Origin: Aquipluma nitroreducens
GTDB lineage: Bacteria; Bacteroidota; Bacteroidia; Bacteroidales; Prolixibacteraceae
NCBI RefSeq assembly: GCF_009689585.1
Contig: NZ_AP018694.1
Span: 806,001-870,000 of the forward strand
DNA length: 64,000 nucleotides
Direction of reading: 5' to 3'
Each line of letters begins with the position of its first letter. Position 1 is the first letter of the stretch. Shown here in pieces: positions 52,105 to 61,003 of this stretch. Both the position numbers and the translations under genes were made by a program. Under the pieces are notes generated by a model. It was not told the DNA's origin and ran no database searches. It saw nothing but the letters and a program-made list of their open reading frames with translations.

Positions 52105-54330
52105 ATGCGCACAAGCAAAAATCGATTTGTAAAAAAATCAGGATTAAAATTCTGGGGCTTCATCTCATTGTTATTAATCTTTTCATCTCAGGTTCACTCT
52201 CAAGGTGGACCCATCAAGTGGTCGGCAGATGATAATTCTTATTTCAGAATTGAAAACGATGAGATTGTTCAATTTTCGTTGCCTGACAACAAATCAAAAG
52301 TTATTATTTCGAAACAGCAACTGACTCCACAAGGAAGTACGACTCCGCTAAAAATCAGTTTTTATACATTTTCGGCCGATAAGCAAAAAGCTTTGCTGTT
52401 TACAAATACAACCAAAGTTTGGCGATTAAATACAAAGGGCGATTACTGGGTTTTAGATCTAAAAAACGGATTTCTCCATCAATTGGGCAAGTCCATGCCC
52501 TCATCGTCATTAATGTTTGCCAAGTTTTCGCCGGATGGCAAGTCGGTTGCCTATGTAAGTGGCAATAATATTTATGCTGAAGATCTGGCCTCATCGCAAA
52601 TCAAAACGTTAACGACTGATGGATCTGTCACCTTAATTAATGGTACTTTCGATTGGGTTTACGAAGAAGAATTTTCGTGCCGCGATGGCTTCCGTTGGAG
52701 TCCCGACAGCAAATCGATTGCTTACTGGCAGGTTGATGCCAGCAAAATCAAGAAATTTTACATGATCAACAATACGGATTCGATATACTCGCAATTGATA
52801 CCCATCGAATATCCAAAAGTGGGAGAAACGCCATCTGCGGTCAAAGTGGGCGTTGTAACTGTTGCCGACTCAAAAACCACATGGATGAATATTCCCGGCG
52901 ATCCGGCACAACACTATATTGTGCGGATGGAATACATTCCTTTTTCAAACAACTTATTGATTCAGCAATTAAACCGGAAACAGAACGACAGCAAGCTTTA
53001 CATTTCTGAAATTGCAACAGGCCATTCGAAAATCATTCAGGAGGAAACGGATGAAGCCTGGATCGATATTTTCCAATCCGGGAATGCCTATACGATTGAC
53101 TTTACAAACAACTTCACGTGGATAAATGAAAACAAGAGTATTCTTTGGGCCTCGGAAAAAGACGGATGGAGACATCTTTATCAGGTTTCGCTGGAAGGAA
53201 AACCCGAAAAGCTTGTTACAAAAGGCGATTACGATTTGATTGATCTGGAATATACCGATCCGAAAGCAGGTTATGTGTATTTTACAGCTTCACCCGAGAA
53301 TGCTACCCAGAAATACCTCTACCGCACCAAACTTGATGGCAGCAGCACTCCGGAATTACTCAGTCCATCATCGTTAAAAGGAAATCACAATTACTCGTTT
53401 TCGGCCACTGGGAAATATGCATCTCATACCTTCTCGAACCATTTTACCAAACGCGCCAATGAGTTTATTACCGTAGCCAACCAAAAACCAATTAACGAAA
53501 AGGAAAGTATTGCTTACTGGCTCGATTCTCTTCAGGTAAAATCGACAACCGAATTCTTCAGGGTGACAACTAAAGACCATGTTGAAATGGATGGCTGGAT
53601 GGTCAAACCCAAAAACTTCGACCCGACAAAGAAATATCCGGTAGTATTTATGGTATATACCGAACCTGCCGGGGCGACCGTTTCTGACGCTTACGGAGTT
53701 AGCCGAAATGGCCTTTATGCCGGTGACATGGCTGAAGATGGCTACATTTACATGTCGATTGACAATCGTGGCACACCAGCGCCCAAAGGACGGGAGTGGC
53801 GGAAATCGATTTACCGGAAGGTTGGTCAGATAAACATTAGCGACCAAGCCAATGCGGCAGCTGAAATACTAAAATGGGATTTTGTAGATTCGTCAAGGGT
53901 GGCAGTTTGGGGCTGGAGCGGCGGCGGATCAGCTACTTTAAACCTGATGTTTCAACATCCCGAAATTTACAAAACCGGGATCGCAATAGCAGCAGTAGGC
54001 AATCAGCTCACGTATGACAATGTATATCAGGAACGCTATATGGGATTGCCACAGGAAAACAAGGAAGATTTTGTAAAAGGCTCGCCCATCACCTATGCTA
54101 AAAACTTAAAGGGGAATTTGCTGTACATTCATGGCACAGGCGACGACAACGTACATTACCAAAACGCGGAAATGTTGGTTAACGAACTGATCAAGTATAA
54201 CAAGCTATTTCAGTTTATGCCTTACCCCAACCGCACGCACAGCATTTCGGAAGGAGAAGGAACATCCAAACATTTATCGACCTTATATACCAACTATTTA
54301 AAAATGCATTGTCCTCCGGGAGGACGCTAA
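52105..54330 (+). CDS. S9 family peptidase, dipeptidyl peptidase IV type
   Basis: The 741-residue product has a basic N-terminus and a hydrophobic segment (residues 15-32), a signal peptide. The beta-propeller DPP_IV N domain spans about 100-470, including the TFDWVYEEEF block that holds the N-terminus-binding glutamates of DPP IV. The alpha/beta-hydrolase domain has Ser605 in GWSGGGSA, Asp680/681 in GTGDDNVHYQN and His712 in NRTHSI. It should release X-Pro dipeptides from peptides in the periplasm. Its own promoter and terminator suggest a single-gene transcript. Confidence 0.93.
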   Translation: MRTSKNRFVKKSGLKFWGFISLLLIFSSQVHSQGGPIKWSADDNSYFRIENDEIVQFSLPDNKSKVIISKQQLTPQGSTTPLKISFYTFSADKQKALLFTNTTKVWRLNTKGDYWVLDLKNGFLHQLGKSMPSSSLMFAKFSPDGKSVAYVSGNNIYAEDLASSQIKTLTTDGSVTLINGTFDWVYEEEFSCRDGFRWSPDSKSIAYWQVDASKIKKFYMINNTDSIYSQLIPIEYPKVGETPSAVKVGVVTVADSKTTWMNIPGDPAQHYIVRMEYIPFSNNLLIQQLNRKQNDSKLYISEIATGHSKIIQEETDEAWIDIFQSGNAYTIDFTNNFTWINENKSILWASEKDGWRHLYQVSLEGKPEKLVTKGDYDLIDLEYTDPKAGYVYFTASPENATQKYLYRTKLDGSSTPELLSPSSLKGNHNYSFSATGKYASHTFSNHFTKRANEFITVANQKPINEKESIAYWLDSLQVKSTTEFFRVTTKDHVEMDGWMVKPKNFDPTKKYPVVFMVYTEPAGATVSDAYGVSRNGLYAGDMAEDGYIYMSIDNRGTPAPKGREWRKSIYRKVGQINISDQANAAAEILKWDFVDSSRVAVWGWSGGGSATLNLMFQHPEIYKTGIAIAAVGNQLTYDNVYQERYMGLPQENKEDFVKGSPITYAKNLKGNLLYIHGTGDDNVHYQNAEMLVNELIKYNKLFQFMPYPNRTHSISEGEGTSKHLSTLYTNYLKMHCPPGGR

Positions 54331-54340
54331 AATGCAAAAG

Positions 54341-54381
54341 AAAAGAGCCATTCTTCAGAAAGAGGAAGTGGTTCTTTTTTT
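54341..54381 (+). terminator. Rho-independent terminator after the S9 peptidase gene
   Basis: AAAAGAGCCAtTcTTC pairs with GgAAgTGGtTCTTTT around a loop, followed by a run of T. Confidence 0.65.
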
Positions 54382-54423
54382 ATGTAATTAAAAATGAAAC
54401 ATGCACTTTCAACCCAATATTGC

Positions 54424-55086
54424 CTATCTGAACACCGATTCGGAAACTCTTTTTATAGCTTTACTGTAATCAACAATAATCCTCGAATTCTCGTACTCTG
54501 AAATAAATTTAGTGTTTGCGATCAATCCATTAATTAATTCGTCGAGCAAGCTTATCCTATCTTTCAATTGAGCTATCTGGTATGAAACAGTTGGCCGGTG
54601 CGCTATATTACTGAACTTTGATCGATCTCCTATCGATTTTTCATATTCATCGATTTGGTTATGTAATTTGGTTAATTGACTTGCTGTAATATTGTATGGT
54701 TCTAAATAATAAAGCATCCATTCGGCCCTGCAAACAATGGTATTACAGCGCTGAATTACGGTTCTATCACTTCCATTGGCCAGCGAAGGTTCAGAATGAT
54801 CCACTAGCTTCATCATAATTTCATCATTATGGCTATGCGCATACAAATACATTCTTCGGCAAAGCTTAATTGTAGCACGAATGATCGAATTTAAATCATC
54901 GTTTAGCGTAGTGTAACGAATACGTGAATTGTGGTTAAGTCTCCCAACAGTCTCATAGTAATCTCGCTCAATTGAATGAACTTCCATTACTATCGCCGAT
55001 TCCGAAATCCATATCGGCTGGTTTTTATTCAAGGTATCCAAAACAGAGTGAACCATGTTTAGGAAATTTTCTTCTGATTGTTTCAT
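54424..55086 (-). CDS. Hypothetical helical protein
   Basis: I do not recognise this 220-residue protein. It is soluble, mostly alpha-helical by pattern, without signal peptide or membrane helices. RDYYETVGRLNHNSRIRY and SKFSNIAHRPTVSYQIAQLK are polar stretches between helices, and the C-terminal third (LKDRISLLDELI) may form a coiled coil. An IS4-type insertion lies 18 bases upstream of its start codon, so its native promoter has been displaced by about 1.3 kb. Expression is therefore doubtful. Confidence 0.6.
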   Translation of the reverse strand: MKQSEENFLNMVHSVLDTLNKNQPIWISESAIVMEVHSIERDYYETVGRLNHNSRIRYTTLNDDLNSIIRATIKLCRRMYLYAHSHNDEIMMKLVDHSEPSLANGSDRTVIQRCNTIVCRAEWMLYYLEPYNITASQLTKLHNQIDEYEKSIGDRSKFSNIAHRPTVSYQIAQLKDRISLLDELINGLIANTKFISEYENSRIIVDYSKAIKRVSESVFR

Positions 55087-55104
55087 CTTTTAATAATTAG
55101 TTTA

Positions 55105-55114
55105 GTAAACACCT
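55105..55114. repeat. Left target-site duplication of the IS element
   Basis: GTAAACACCT is repeated exactly at 56425-56434, on the other side of the insertion. IS4-family elements commonly make duplications of this length. Confidence 0.75.
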
Positions 55115-56424
55115 CATTAATGGGTACTAAAAATTAAAAATCGTTCTTTGAAATTCTTTATTCATCGCATTTATAGCGTTTTTTTATAGCGTGACGATTT
55201 GAATTGACGATTAGATTTTAGCTTTAACAAAAGCACTATCTCATGAATCAAGGCAAATACATCTTCGCACAGCTTACAGATTTTTTACCTCTCCGAGTCT
55301 TTGATCGAATAGTTGAAAACCATCAAGGGAATAAATATGTCAGGCATTTTACATGCTGGAACCAGATGCTTTGTATGGTTTTCGGTCAACTCACTTCCAG
55401 AGACAGCATGCGTGATTTAATGTTGAGCCTTGAAGCTCATCAATCTAAGTATTATCATCTGGGTCTGGGATCGACCATCACCCGCAGAAACCTTGGCAAA
55501 GCGAACGAAAAACGTAGTTATAAAATCTTTGAAGAGTTTGCCTACGTTTTGATTGAAGAAGCCAGAAGGAGCTGCTATAAAGACGAATTCGAGATTGATG
55601 TTGATGGCAATATTTTTGCTTTGGATTCCACAACGATAGACCTGTGTTTAAGTGTCTTCTGGTGGGCTGAATTTAGAAAGCATAAAGGAGGGATTAAACT
55701 TCATACCATTTACGATGTGAAGACCTCCATACCAAGCTTTTTGCACATCACAACTGCCAGTGTTCACGATGTCAATATTTTGGATCTCATCCCTTATGAA
55801 ACAGGGAGCTTTTACATTGTTGACAAAGGATACATCGATTTTAAGCGACTGTACAGATTGCACTTAAAAGGAGCGTTTTTTGTCACAAGAGCAAAAGACA
55901 ACATGCGTTTTAAACGAATGTATTCCAGCGCAGTTGACAAAACAACCGGAGTCCTTTATGATCAAATAGGTCGGTTGGAAACATACTATTCCAGAAAAGA
56001 CTATCCGGAAAAGCTGCGCAGGATCAAATATTACGATCAAAATCGGGACAGAACCTTCATCTTCATGACCAACAACACTGACCTGAAAGCCGAAGAAATT
56101 GCCATGTTGTACAAGAAACGCTGGGAAGTTGAACTGTTCTTCAAATGGATGAAACAGCACTTGAGGATCAAATCATTTTGGGGAACAACCATGAATGCTG
56201 TCAAAGTCCAAATTTATTGCGCGATCATTGCTTACTGTCTGATTGCCATTGTCGGTAACAAATTGAAAGTTGATCGCTCAATCTACGAAATACTACAGAT
56301 TCTCAGCATCTCTCTACTCGACAAAGCGCCTGTAAGAGAAATACTTACAAAATGCGATTACAAGAATGTCAAAGAACTAAATTATAAACAATTAACAATC
56401 AGTGGGTTTTAAGTGCCCACTAGT
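55115..56424 (+). mobile_element. IS4-family insertion sequence, apparently intact
   Basis: The element is about 1310 bases with a single transposase gene. The left end reads CATTAATGGGTACTaAAAA, and the right end, complemented, reads ACTAGTGGGCACTtAAAA. They agree at about 10 of 13 positions after alignment, an imperfect terminal inverted repeat. A 10-base direct duplication borders it. Completeness and exact duplication suggest fairly recent insertion. Confidence 0.82.
55243..56412 (+). CDS. IS4-family transposase (DUF4372 plus DDE domain)
   Basis: The 389-residue transposase has an N-terminal DUF4372-type domain (FAQLTDFLPLRVFDRIVE) and a DDE nuclease domain. The catalytic residues are Asp128 in FALDSTTID, Asp194 in IVDKGYID and Glu297. 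The last lies in the IS4-specific Y-(2)-R-(3)-E-(6)-K pattern, with Tyr290, Arg293, Glu297 and Lys304 at exact spacing. No frameshift or stop interrupts it, so it should be active. Confidence 0.93.
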   Translation: MNQGKYIFAQLTDFLPLRVFDRIVENHQGNKYVRHFTCWNQMLCMVFGQLTSRDSMRDLMLSLEAHQSKYYHLGLGSTITRRNLGKANEKRSYKIFEEFAYVLIEEARRSCYKDEFEIDVDGNIFALDSTTIDLCLSVFWWAEFRKHKGGIKLHTIYDVKTSIPSFLHITTASVHDVNILDLIPYETGSFYIVDKGYIDFKRLYRLHLKGAFFVTRAKDNMRFKRMYSSAVDKTTGVLYDQIGRLETYYSRKDYPEKLRRIKYYDQNRDRTFIFMTNNTDLKAEEIAMLYKKRWEVELFFKWMKQHLRIKSFWGTTMNAVKVQIYCAIIAYCLIAIVGNKLKVDRSIYEILQILSISLLDKAPVREILTKCDYKNVKELNYKQLTISGF

Positions 56425-56434
56425 GTAAACACCT
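56425..56434. repeat. Right target-site duplication of the IS element
   Basis: GTAAACACCT, identical to 55105-55114. Sequence following it is the former upstream region of the hypothetical gene at 54424-55086. Confidence 0.75.
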
Positions 56435-56616
56435 TTTATCAAAAAAATGTACATGGCAGTTTTCAAAAAAAAATCAACTATACCAATACCACGTTAACGA
56501 TATGTCTAAAATACTCTAAATTAGAGATCCATAATTTTAATAAAAGTGAAATTTTTATAAGAAAACTAAACAGATTACCGTATTCAAACCTAATTTCGGA
56601 TTGAAAAAAAGAATGG

Positions 56617-58089
56617 CTAAGCCAATTGTACAGCCGCCCTGCCCCCACTCCGATCAACAGCAACAACCTCCACTTTATCGCCAGTTTTAAATGAAGTTTC
56701 AAAAATAAATGGCTTACTTTTCAGCGTTTGTGGCTGATGTTTGACTTCACCAGCTTTTATGCCGTTAACCAAAACCTCATACGTTGCCACAGCAGCATCG
56801 CCAGCTAAAGCGGTATCCCAAACAATTTTATTTCCTTCTTTTCGGAGGTTTCCGGGAGCGGTTAATCCAACTTTTTCCATCTGGAAATAATTGGATTTTG
56901 GTTTTATCAAAGTTGCCTGGTCTTCAATTCGTTTCCGCTCATTTTCAGGCATTCCATTGGGATTGATTTGCGCACTATAAAAGTTCTGTATCAACTGGCA
57001 TTTCATTGGGTCGTCATCAATCTGGCCGATTCCGATAATTAAAGTATGGATACCAGGTGTAGAAAGTGAATATTCGATCAACGGACGACTCGGCAATTCA
57101 GGTGTCCCAATTTTCCGGAACACATCGTTCGGATCGCGCGACCAGCGAGGCTCTTTGTGATACATGGCTGCATCGGCAAATACTTTCATGCCAATAATAC
57201 CCATTCCTTTTGCCGCTGCCACCGGAATCACATTGTGCTGCATGTTGTATTTGGTTTTGTCGTTGGCATTGATGGCAATCAGCATTCCTTCCAGAATTCC
57301 ATATTCGTCGCGCTGAATCATATCGACCATCGCAGGCGGATTATTATGGCCTGAAAACCCGATGTGCCTGACTAACTTTTCATTTTTCGGATTCATCCCT
57401 GTCAGATTGGTTCCATCGCGAAAATCGCGTAACGCAACCAGTGCCCCCAAATTTTCATTCGGATCGAGGGGCGTTTCCAATCCTTCGTAAAGGACATTCA
57501 CCTCATCGGTAGTATTTAAGGTATGAATCAGAATCATATCAAGGTAAGCGCCTTCAGGATAACCGCCTTTGTTGTCGCCAAAAACCTGAGAAAGCGAGCG
57601 CTTCAGATCATCAACCGCACATTTAACGTCCGGCATTCCATTCGACCAGTTGTTCACATTCTTTCGTTCAGGCCATCCGGGTTTACCCCACCGCATGCAG
57701 GTTTTACTGGTTAGCCAGATCGATTTCCGAAGTTTCTCGTCGTAATTCGATTCTCCGGGAATTAGGTTCAGTATTTTGAATGCTTTGTTGTAGTTCAGTT
57801 GGCTTCCGGCATAAAGGTTCGACGTATCGAAATAATTAACCCCCAATTTAAAAGCCTTCAGGATAATTGGAACCGGGTCAACATCAGCAGGTGTCCATTG
57901 CAGTGAAGCCTGCCCACCCAAACCCAGCGTAGTGACCTCGAAATCGAAGTTCCCAAATTTGCGTTTCATGGGTGCTGGCATTTTTTCAGGAATACTATTA
58001 AACGACAACATGGAAACTCCTGCTGTTGTAACAGCCGACACTTTAATAAAATTACGACGTGACAATGGATAATTTTTTGGCGTGCTCAT
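56617..58089 (-). CDS. Tat-exported aldo/keto reductase family protein
   Basis: The 490-residue product begins with a twin-arginine signal (PLSRRNFIKVSAVTTAGVSML). The aldo/keto reductase barrel spans about 40-390. Candidate tetrad positions are Asp in NYFDTSNLY, the Tyr in the same segment, Lys in WLTSKTC and His in ILIHTLN. The last ~90 residues look like an appended beta-sandwich of fibronectin III type (TYEVLVNGIKAGE, KVEVVAVDRSGG). Export suggests a sugar- or glycan-related oxidoreductase. The substrate is unknown. Confidence 0.82.
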   Translation of the reverse strand: MSTPKNYPLSRRNFIKVSAVTTAGVSMLSFNSIPEKMPAPMKRKFGNFDFEVTTLGLGGQASLQWTPADVDPVPIILKAFKLGVNYFDTSNLYAGSQLNYNKAFKILNLIPGESNYDEKLRKSIWLTSKTCMRWGKPGWPERKNVNNWSNGMPDVKCAVDDLKRSLSQVFGDNKGGYPEGAYLDMILIHTLNTTDEVNVLYEGLETPLDPNENLGALVALRDFRDGTNLTGMNPKNEKLVRHIGFSGHNNPPAMVDMIQRDEYGILEGMLIAINANDKTKYNMQHNVIPVAAAKGMGIIGMKVFADAAMYHKEPRWSRDPNDVFRKIGTPELPSRPLIEYSLSTPGIHTLIIGIGQIDDDPMKCQLIQNFYSAQINPNGMPENERKRIEDQATLIKPKSNYFQMEKVGLTAPGNLRKEGNKIVWDTALAGDAAVATYEVLVNGIKAGEVKHQPQTLKSKPFIFETSFKTGDKVEVVAVDRSGGRAAVQLA

Positions 58090-58241
58090 GATATCAGGTT
58101 TTAAGTTGCTTAAATTTAAGAAATATCATCAAAGAAGACAATTAAAAACCTTTACAGTTCATCTATTTTCGGGATATTAACACTCATTATGAACAAATTG
58201 CCGCGTTATTGCTTTTATATTGAAACTAAATATTCGAAACT

Positions 58242-58667
58242 ATGACAACAGGCAAAACAATCGTTACCATTGAGACTACAGTTGACGCAGTTGTTAATCG
58301 CGTTTGGAAATGCTGGACTTCTCCAGAGCACATCATTCATTGGAACAATGCTTCAGACGACTGGCATACCCCTTGGGCAGAAAACGACTTCAGGGTTGGT
58401 GGAAGTTTTCATTCGCGCATGGAGGCCAAAGATGGCAGTTTTGGGTTCGACTTTGCCGGCGCTTACAACGAAATAAAACAGCACGAAACGATTAAATACA
58501 CCCTTTTTGATGGTCGTAAAGTGCACATTAATTTTGCTTCAGGCAAAGATTCTACGACGATCGTTGAGAACTTCGAAGCCGAGGAAGAAAATCCAATCGA
58601 AATGCAAAAAGCTGGCTGGCAATCTATTCTGGATAACTTTAAGAAATACGTGGAATCAACAATTTAA
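58242..58667 (+). CDS. SRPBCC family protein, AHSA1-like
   Basis: The 141-residue product matches the activator-of-Hsp90-ATPase-1-like (AHSA1) branch of SRPBCC. It shows VVNRVWKCWTSPEHIIHWN near the start, WAENDFRVGGSFHSRMEAKDG and the final helix AGWQSILDNFKKYVE. It is a small cytoplasmic ligand-binding protein of unknown ligand. It is encoded alone, convergent with the M64 gene. Confidence 0.85.
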   Translation: MTTGKTIVTIETTVDAVVNRVWKCWTSPEHIIHWNNASDDWHTPWAENDFRVGGSFHSRMEAKDGSFGFDFAGAYNEIKQHETIKYTLFDGRKVHINFASGKDSTTIVENFEAEEENPIEMQKAGWQSILDNFKKYVESTI

Positions 58668-58678
58668 CCACACAAAAT

Positions 58679-59950
58679 CTACTTGCAATTGAAATCAATC
58701 ATTTCCTGAATGGACTTGCTGCAAACCGGGCAAAAAACATCGATGGTATGTAAATTATTCATCAGGCAATTTATCCATGGCCGGTAAACTCCTTTACTCA
58801 CATAGCCGCCACCTTCATAAACTCCCAGTTTTTTCGAATTTTCGAACTTTGTAGCGGTTGGAACGGCTGTTCCTTCGGGCAACATGCTCTTCCATTTCTT
58901 GTCAAAATCAACCAAAGTGGTCAGATTTGGTTCCCAAGGCTCGAGATTGGTAGGGTAAAATTCAGAATATTCAACGCCACCAACATATTCATCGCCCAGG
59001 CCGGCAAACAAATGGCCAAACTCATGGATGTAAATCTTGCCTGCTTCTTCTGCATGATGGGCAGCGCTAATTCCATAGAAATTATAAATAGCACCACCAC
59101 CATATTTTTCAGTGTTCGCCAAGATATAAATGTAATCGTACGGGGCATTTGCGGCTACATCGCGTACGCCCTGAAAATCTTTAATCATCAGGTAACGTTC
59201 AGAGTCGAACGTATAATAAGAACCGTTCAGCCGGGTTTTATTCCAGATATTTTGTCCCGGAATATCTGGCCCTTCATCCTTCGAAGCAGCCCATACTCCC
59301 CGAATATTAAATTTATCTTTGTTCTGAGAATATGGTGCGTACGAGAAAAATTCATCAGCAAACTTCTTACAATCAGCCTCAAATAGCTCCCGTTGGCTTT
59401 CGGAATAACCTTCAGGCAACAAAACCAAGTCAACCTTTTTGTTTGAATTGCCCGAATGGATCACATCAAAAACAGGAAGTTTTTCCCGTTCTTTTTTAAT
59501 GAAATAGCTATTCGGATCTACCTGATATTCAAACTTTTTTTCGAATTCGCCTTTTTTATTCCGGCTCAAAATCGAAACCACAACTTTTTCGCGGGGAAAA
59601 GGCATAATTACTGATTCAGGATAACAGCAATCGGTTGTTTTAGCTTCAGGCGTGGTTTGCCATTCGTCGAAAAGCGTGCAGTACCCCCTTGAATAAACCA
59701 GCTCATTGTCATTGATAGTACGCACTTCAACCAAATGATTTCCGTATCCTTTGGTGTCAATCATGTTCGTTTCAGAACCAGCCCAATAAGGCTCCTGAAT
59801 CAATTCATCAAAGAAATATTTTTCGGTTTCTGCATTTCCGCAGTGATAATAGTCGAGTCGTAAAGACTTATCCTCAAAATACTTGTTAAATTGAGCTTCC
59901 GATTTTTGCACCAGAAAAACTGACAATATCAGCAAGAAAAAATACTTCAT
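58679..59950 (-). CDS. M64 (IgA-specific-type) family metallopeptidase
   Basis: From the ATG at 59950 the product has 423 residues: a signal peptide (MKYFFLLILSVFLVQKSEAQ), then an N-terminal beta domain and the peptidase domain. The zinc motif is HEFGHLFAGLGDEY with His309, Glu310, His313 and the third-ligand Asp. VDLVLLPEGYSESQ is the family start of the catalytic domain. Six or more cysteines suggest disulfides. Despite the family name, the natural substrate is unknown. An upstream in-frame start at 60016 would precede the signal peptide and is less likely. Confidence 0.88.
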   Translation of the reverse strand: MKYFFLLILSVFLVQKSEAQFNKYFEDKSLRLDYYHCGNAETEKYFFDELIQEPYWAGSETNMIDTKGYGNHLVEVRTINDNELVYSRGYCTLFDEWQTTPEAKTTDCCYPESVIMPFPREKVVVSILSRNKKGEFEKKFEYQVDPNSYFIKKEREKLPVFDVIHSGNSNKKVDLVLLPEGYSESQRELFEADCKKFADEFFSYAPYSQNKDKFNIRGVWAASKDEGPDIPGQNIWNKTRLNGSYYTFDSERYLMIKDFQGVRDVAANAPYDYIYILANTEKYGGGAIYNFYGISAAHHAEEAGKIYIHEFGHLFAGLGDEYVGGVEYSEFYPTNLEPWEPNLTTLVDFDKKWKSMLPEGTAVPTATKFENSKKLGVYEGGGYVSKGVYRPWINCLMNNLHTIDVFCPVCSKSIQEMIDFNCK

Positions 59951-60150
59951 TAGACCGTAATTTATAACGTTTAACTTAAATCCGGAATCAAATAGTTCAA
60001 TCGACAAACACACCATTCATCCGGAAAATCAAATATAGCACATTAAAATTCCCAACAAAATGAGGGCTGACATGGTTGTCTGTTTTTATTTCGATATGTA
60101 AAAAAAACGAAAATGAATATCCGGTTGCATACCTATTTGAATCTACAATT

Positions 60151-60345
60151 GGGGCTTTGCCCCAAACCCTAAATCCTTTTTTGTCTTAACACAAAAAAGG
60201 AATCAAAAAAAGTCAAGGCTGTGTCCGCTTCGCTCGAAAAACTAGCGCTCGACGGCTAAAATCTTTTAAACTCGCCTACGGCTCAAACAGAAAAGATTTT
60301 TTAATGCCGTCTTCACTTGTTTTTCGGCTCACCTGACAAGGCCGG
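60151..60345. repeat. Highly structured intergenic element with nested hairpins
   Basis: The 419-base gap (60017-60435) has no credible gene but contains several hairpins. GGGGC-TTT-GCCCC lies at 60151-60163. TCCTTTTTTGT pairs with ACAAAAAAGGA at 60175-60202. A 61-base stem at 60251-60311 has GACGGC pairing with GCCGTC and, inside, AAAATCTTTT pairing perfectly with AAAAGATTTT. GCC-TAC-GGC lies in its loop, and CTTGT...ACAAG follows. I believe similar sequences recur in other Bacteroidota genomes, from memory only. It could be a noncoding RNA or a non-autonomous mobile element. Confidence 0.55.
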
Positions 60346-60423
60346 TCGCTATTCTTAATGTTTTGGTAAAAGATCAGATACTCATTAAACTGAATTATAC
60401 TATCCATTTTTGAATTCAAATTA

Positions 60424-60431
60424 TAACTTTG
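60424..60431 (+). promoter_or_regulatory. Predicted -7 box directly in front of the start codon
   Basis: TAACTTTG is an exact TAnnTTTG match ending 4 bases before the ATG at 60436. If used, transcription would start at or next to the start codon. Confidence 0.4.
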
Positions 60432-60435
60432 GGGT

Positions 60436-60831
60436 ATGCTTTATTTAATCATTGTACTGGTCGTGCTTATTGTATTATTTGCGGTTTTCAAACTAAAGAA
60501 AGCCCAACCGGAAGATACAATTGAACCGGAAACTCAGGAAGAGCCGCGAGAAGTTGCCTCTGATTGTTGCGGCGCACATGAAATTTGTGAATTCGACGAA
60601 TCGGCTTTTAACGAAGAGATAATCGTCTATTTCAACGACGAAGAGTTAGATGAACTGAGAAACATTCGGGAAGCTGATCTTACCGCCAGCCAAATTGATG
60701 ATTTACGTGAAGTACTGTACACCATGAAAACCAATGAAATAAGCAAATGGATCGTCAGCCTTGGACGCAGGCACATTCACTTACCAGAAATTCTAAAGCA
60801 GGAAGCCCGACAATTGATGATGAATCAATAA
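60436..60831 (+). CDS. Conserved small membrane protein with CCGAHE motif
   Basis: The 131-residue product has an N-terminal membrane helix (residues 2-20), an acidic linker and the motif SDCCGAHEICE near residues 47-57. A helical domain ending LPEILKQEARQLM follows. Proteins with CCGAHE(I/V)CE are conserved in Bacteroidales and are sometimes labelled phospholipase without visible reason. I see no phospholipase motif. The Cys/His cluster may bind metal. Function unknown. Confidence 0.75.
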   Translation: MLYLIIVLVVLIVLFAVFKLKKAQPEDTIEPETQEEPREVASDCCGAHEICEFDESAFNEEIIVYFNDEELDELRNIREADLTASQIDDLREVLYTMKTNEISKWIVSLGRRHIHLPEILKQEARQLMMNQ

Positions 60832-60955
60832 CTGTCAGAGCTCAGTAAAATCTACGTTATCCGGTTTAAATCTACATTTTGCGGCTATCATCACGCTCCG
60901 GAATTCCCATTTTACAATCCTTCTGTAATTCATTCTTCAGTCGCCAATTTTTTAC

Positions 60956-60963
60956 TAATTTTG
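60956..60963 (+). promoter_or_regulatory. Possible -7 box of the hybrid sensor gene
   Basis: TAATTTTG matches TAnnTTTG, 40 bases before the GTG start. No -33 partner was found. Confidence 0.3.
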
Positions 60964-61003
60964 AAACCCTCTCTAGATTAACAAATGTGCAAGATCTGAA
61001 AAA

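Noticed and set aside
54311-54325. Perfect palindrome GTCCTCCGGGAGGAC at the end of the S9 peptidase gene
   Set aside because: Explained by the codons for the final Pro-Pro-Gly-Gly; a separate T-tailed terminator follows.
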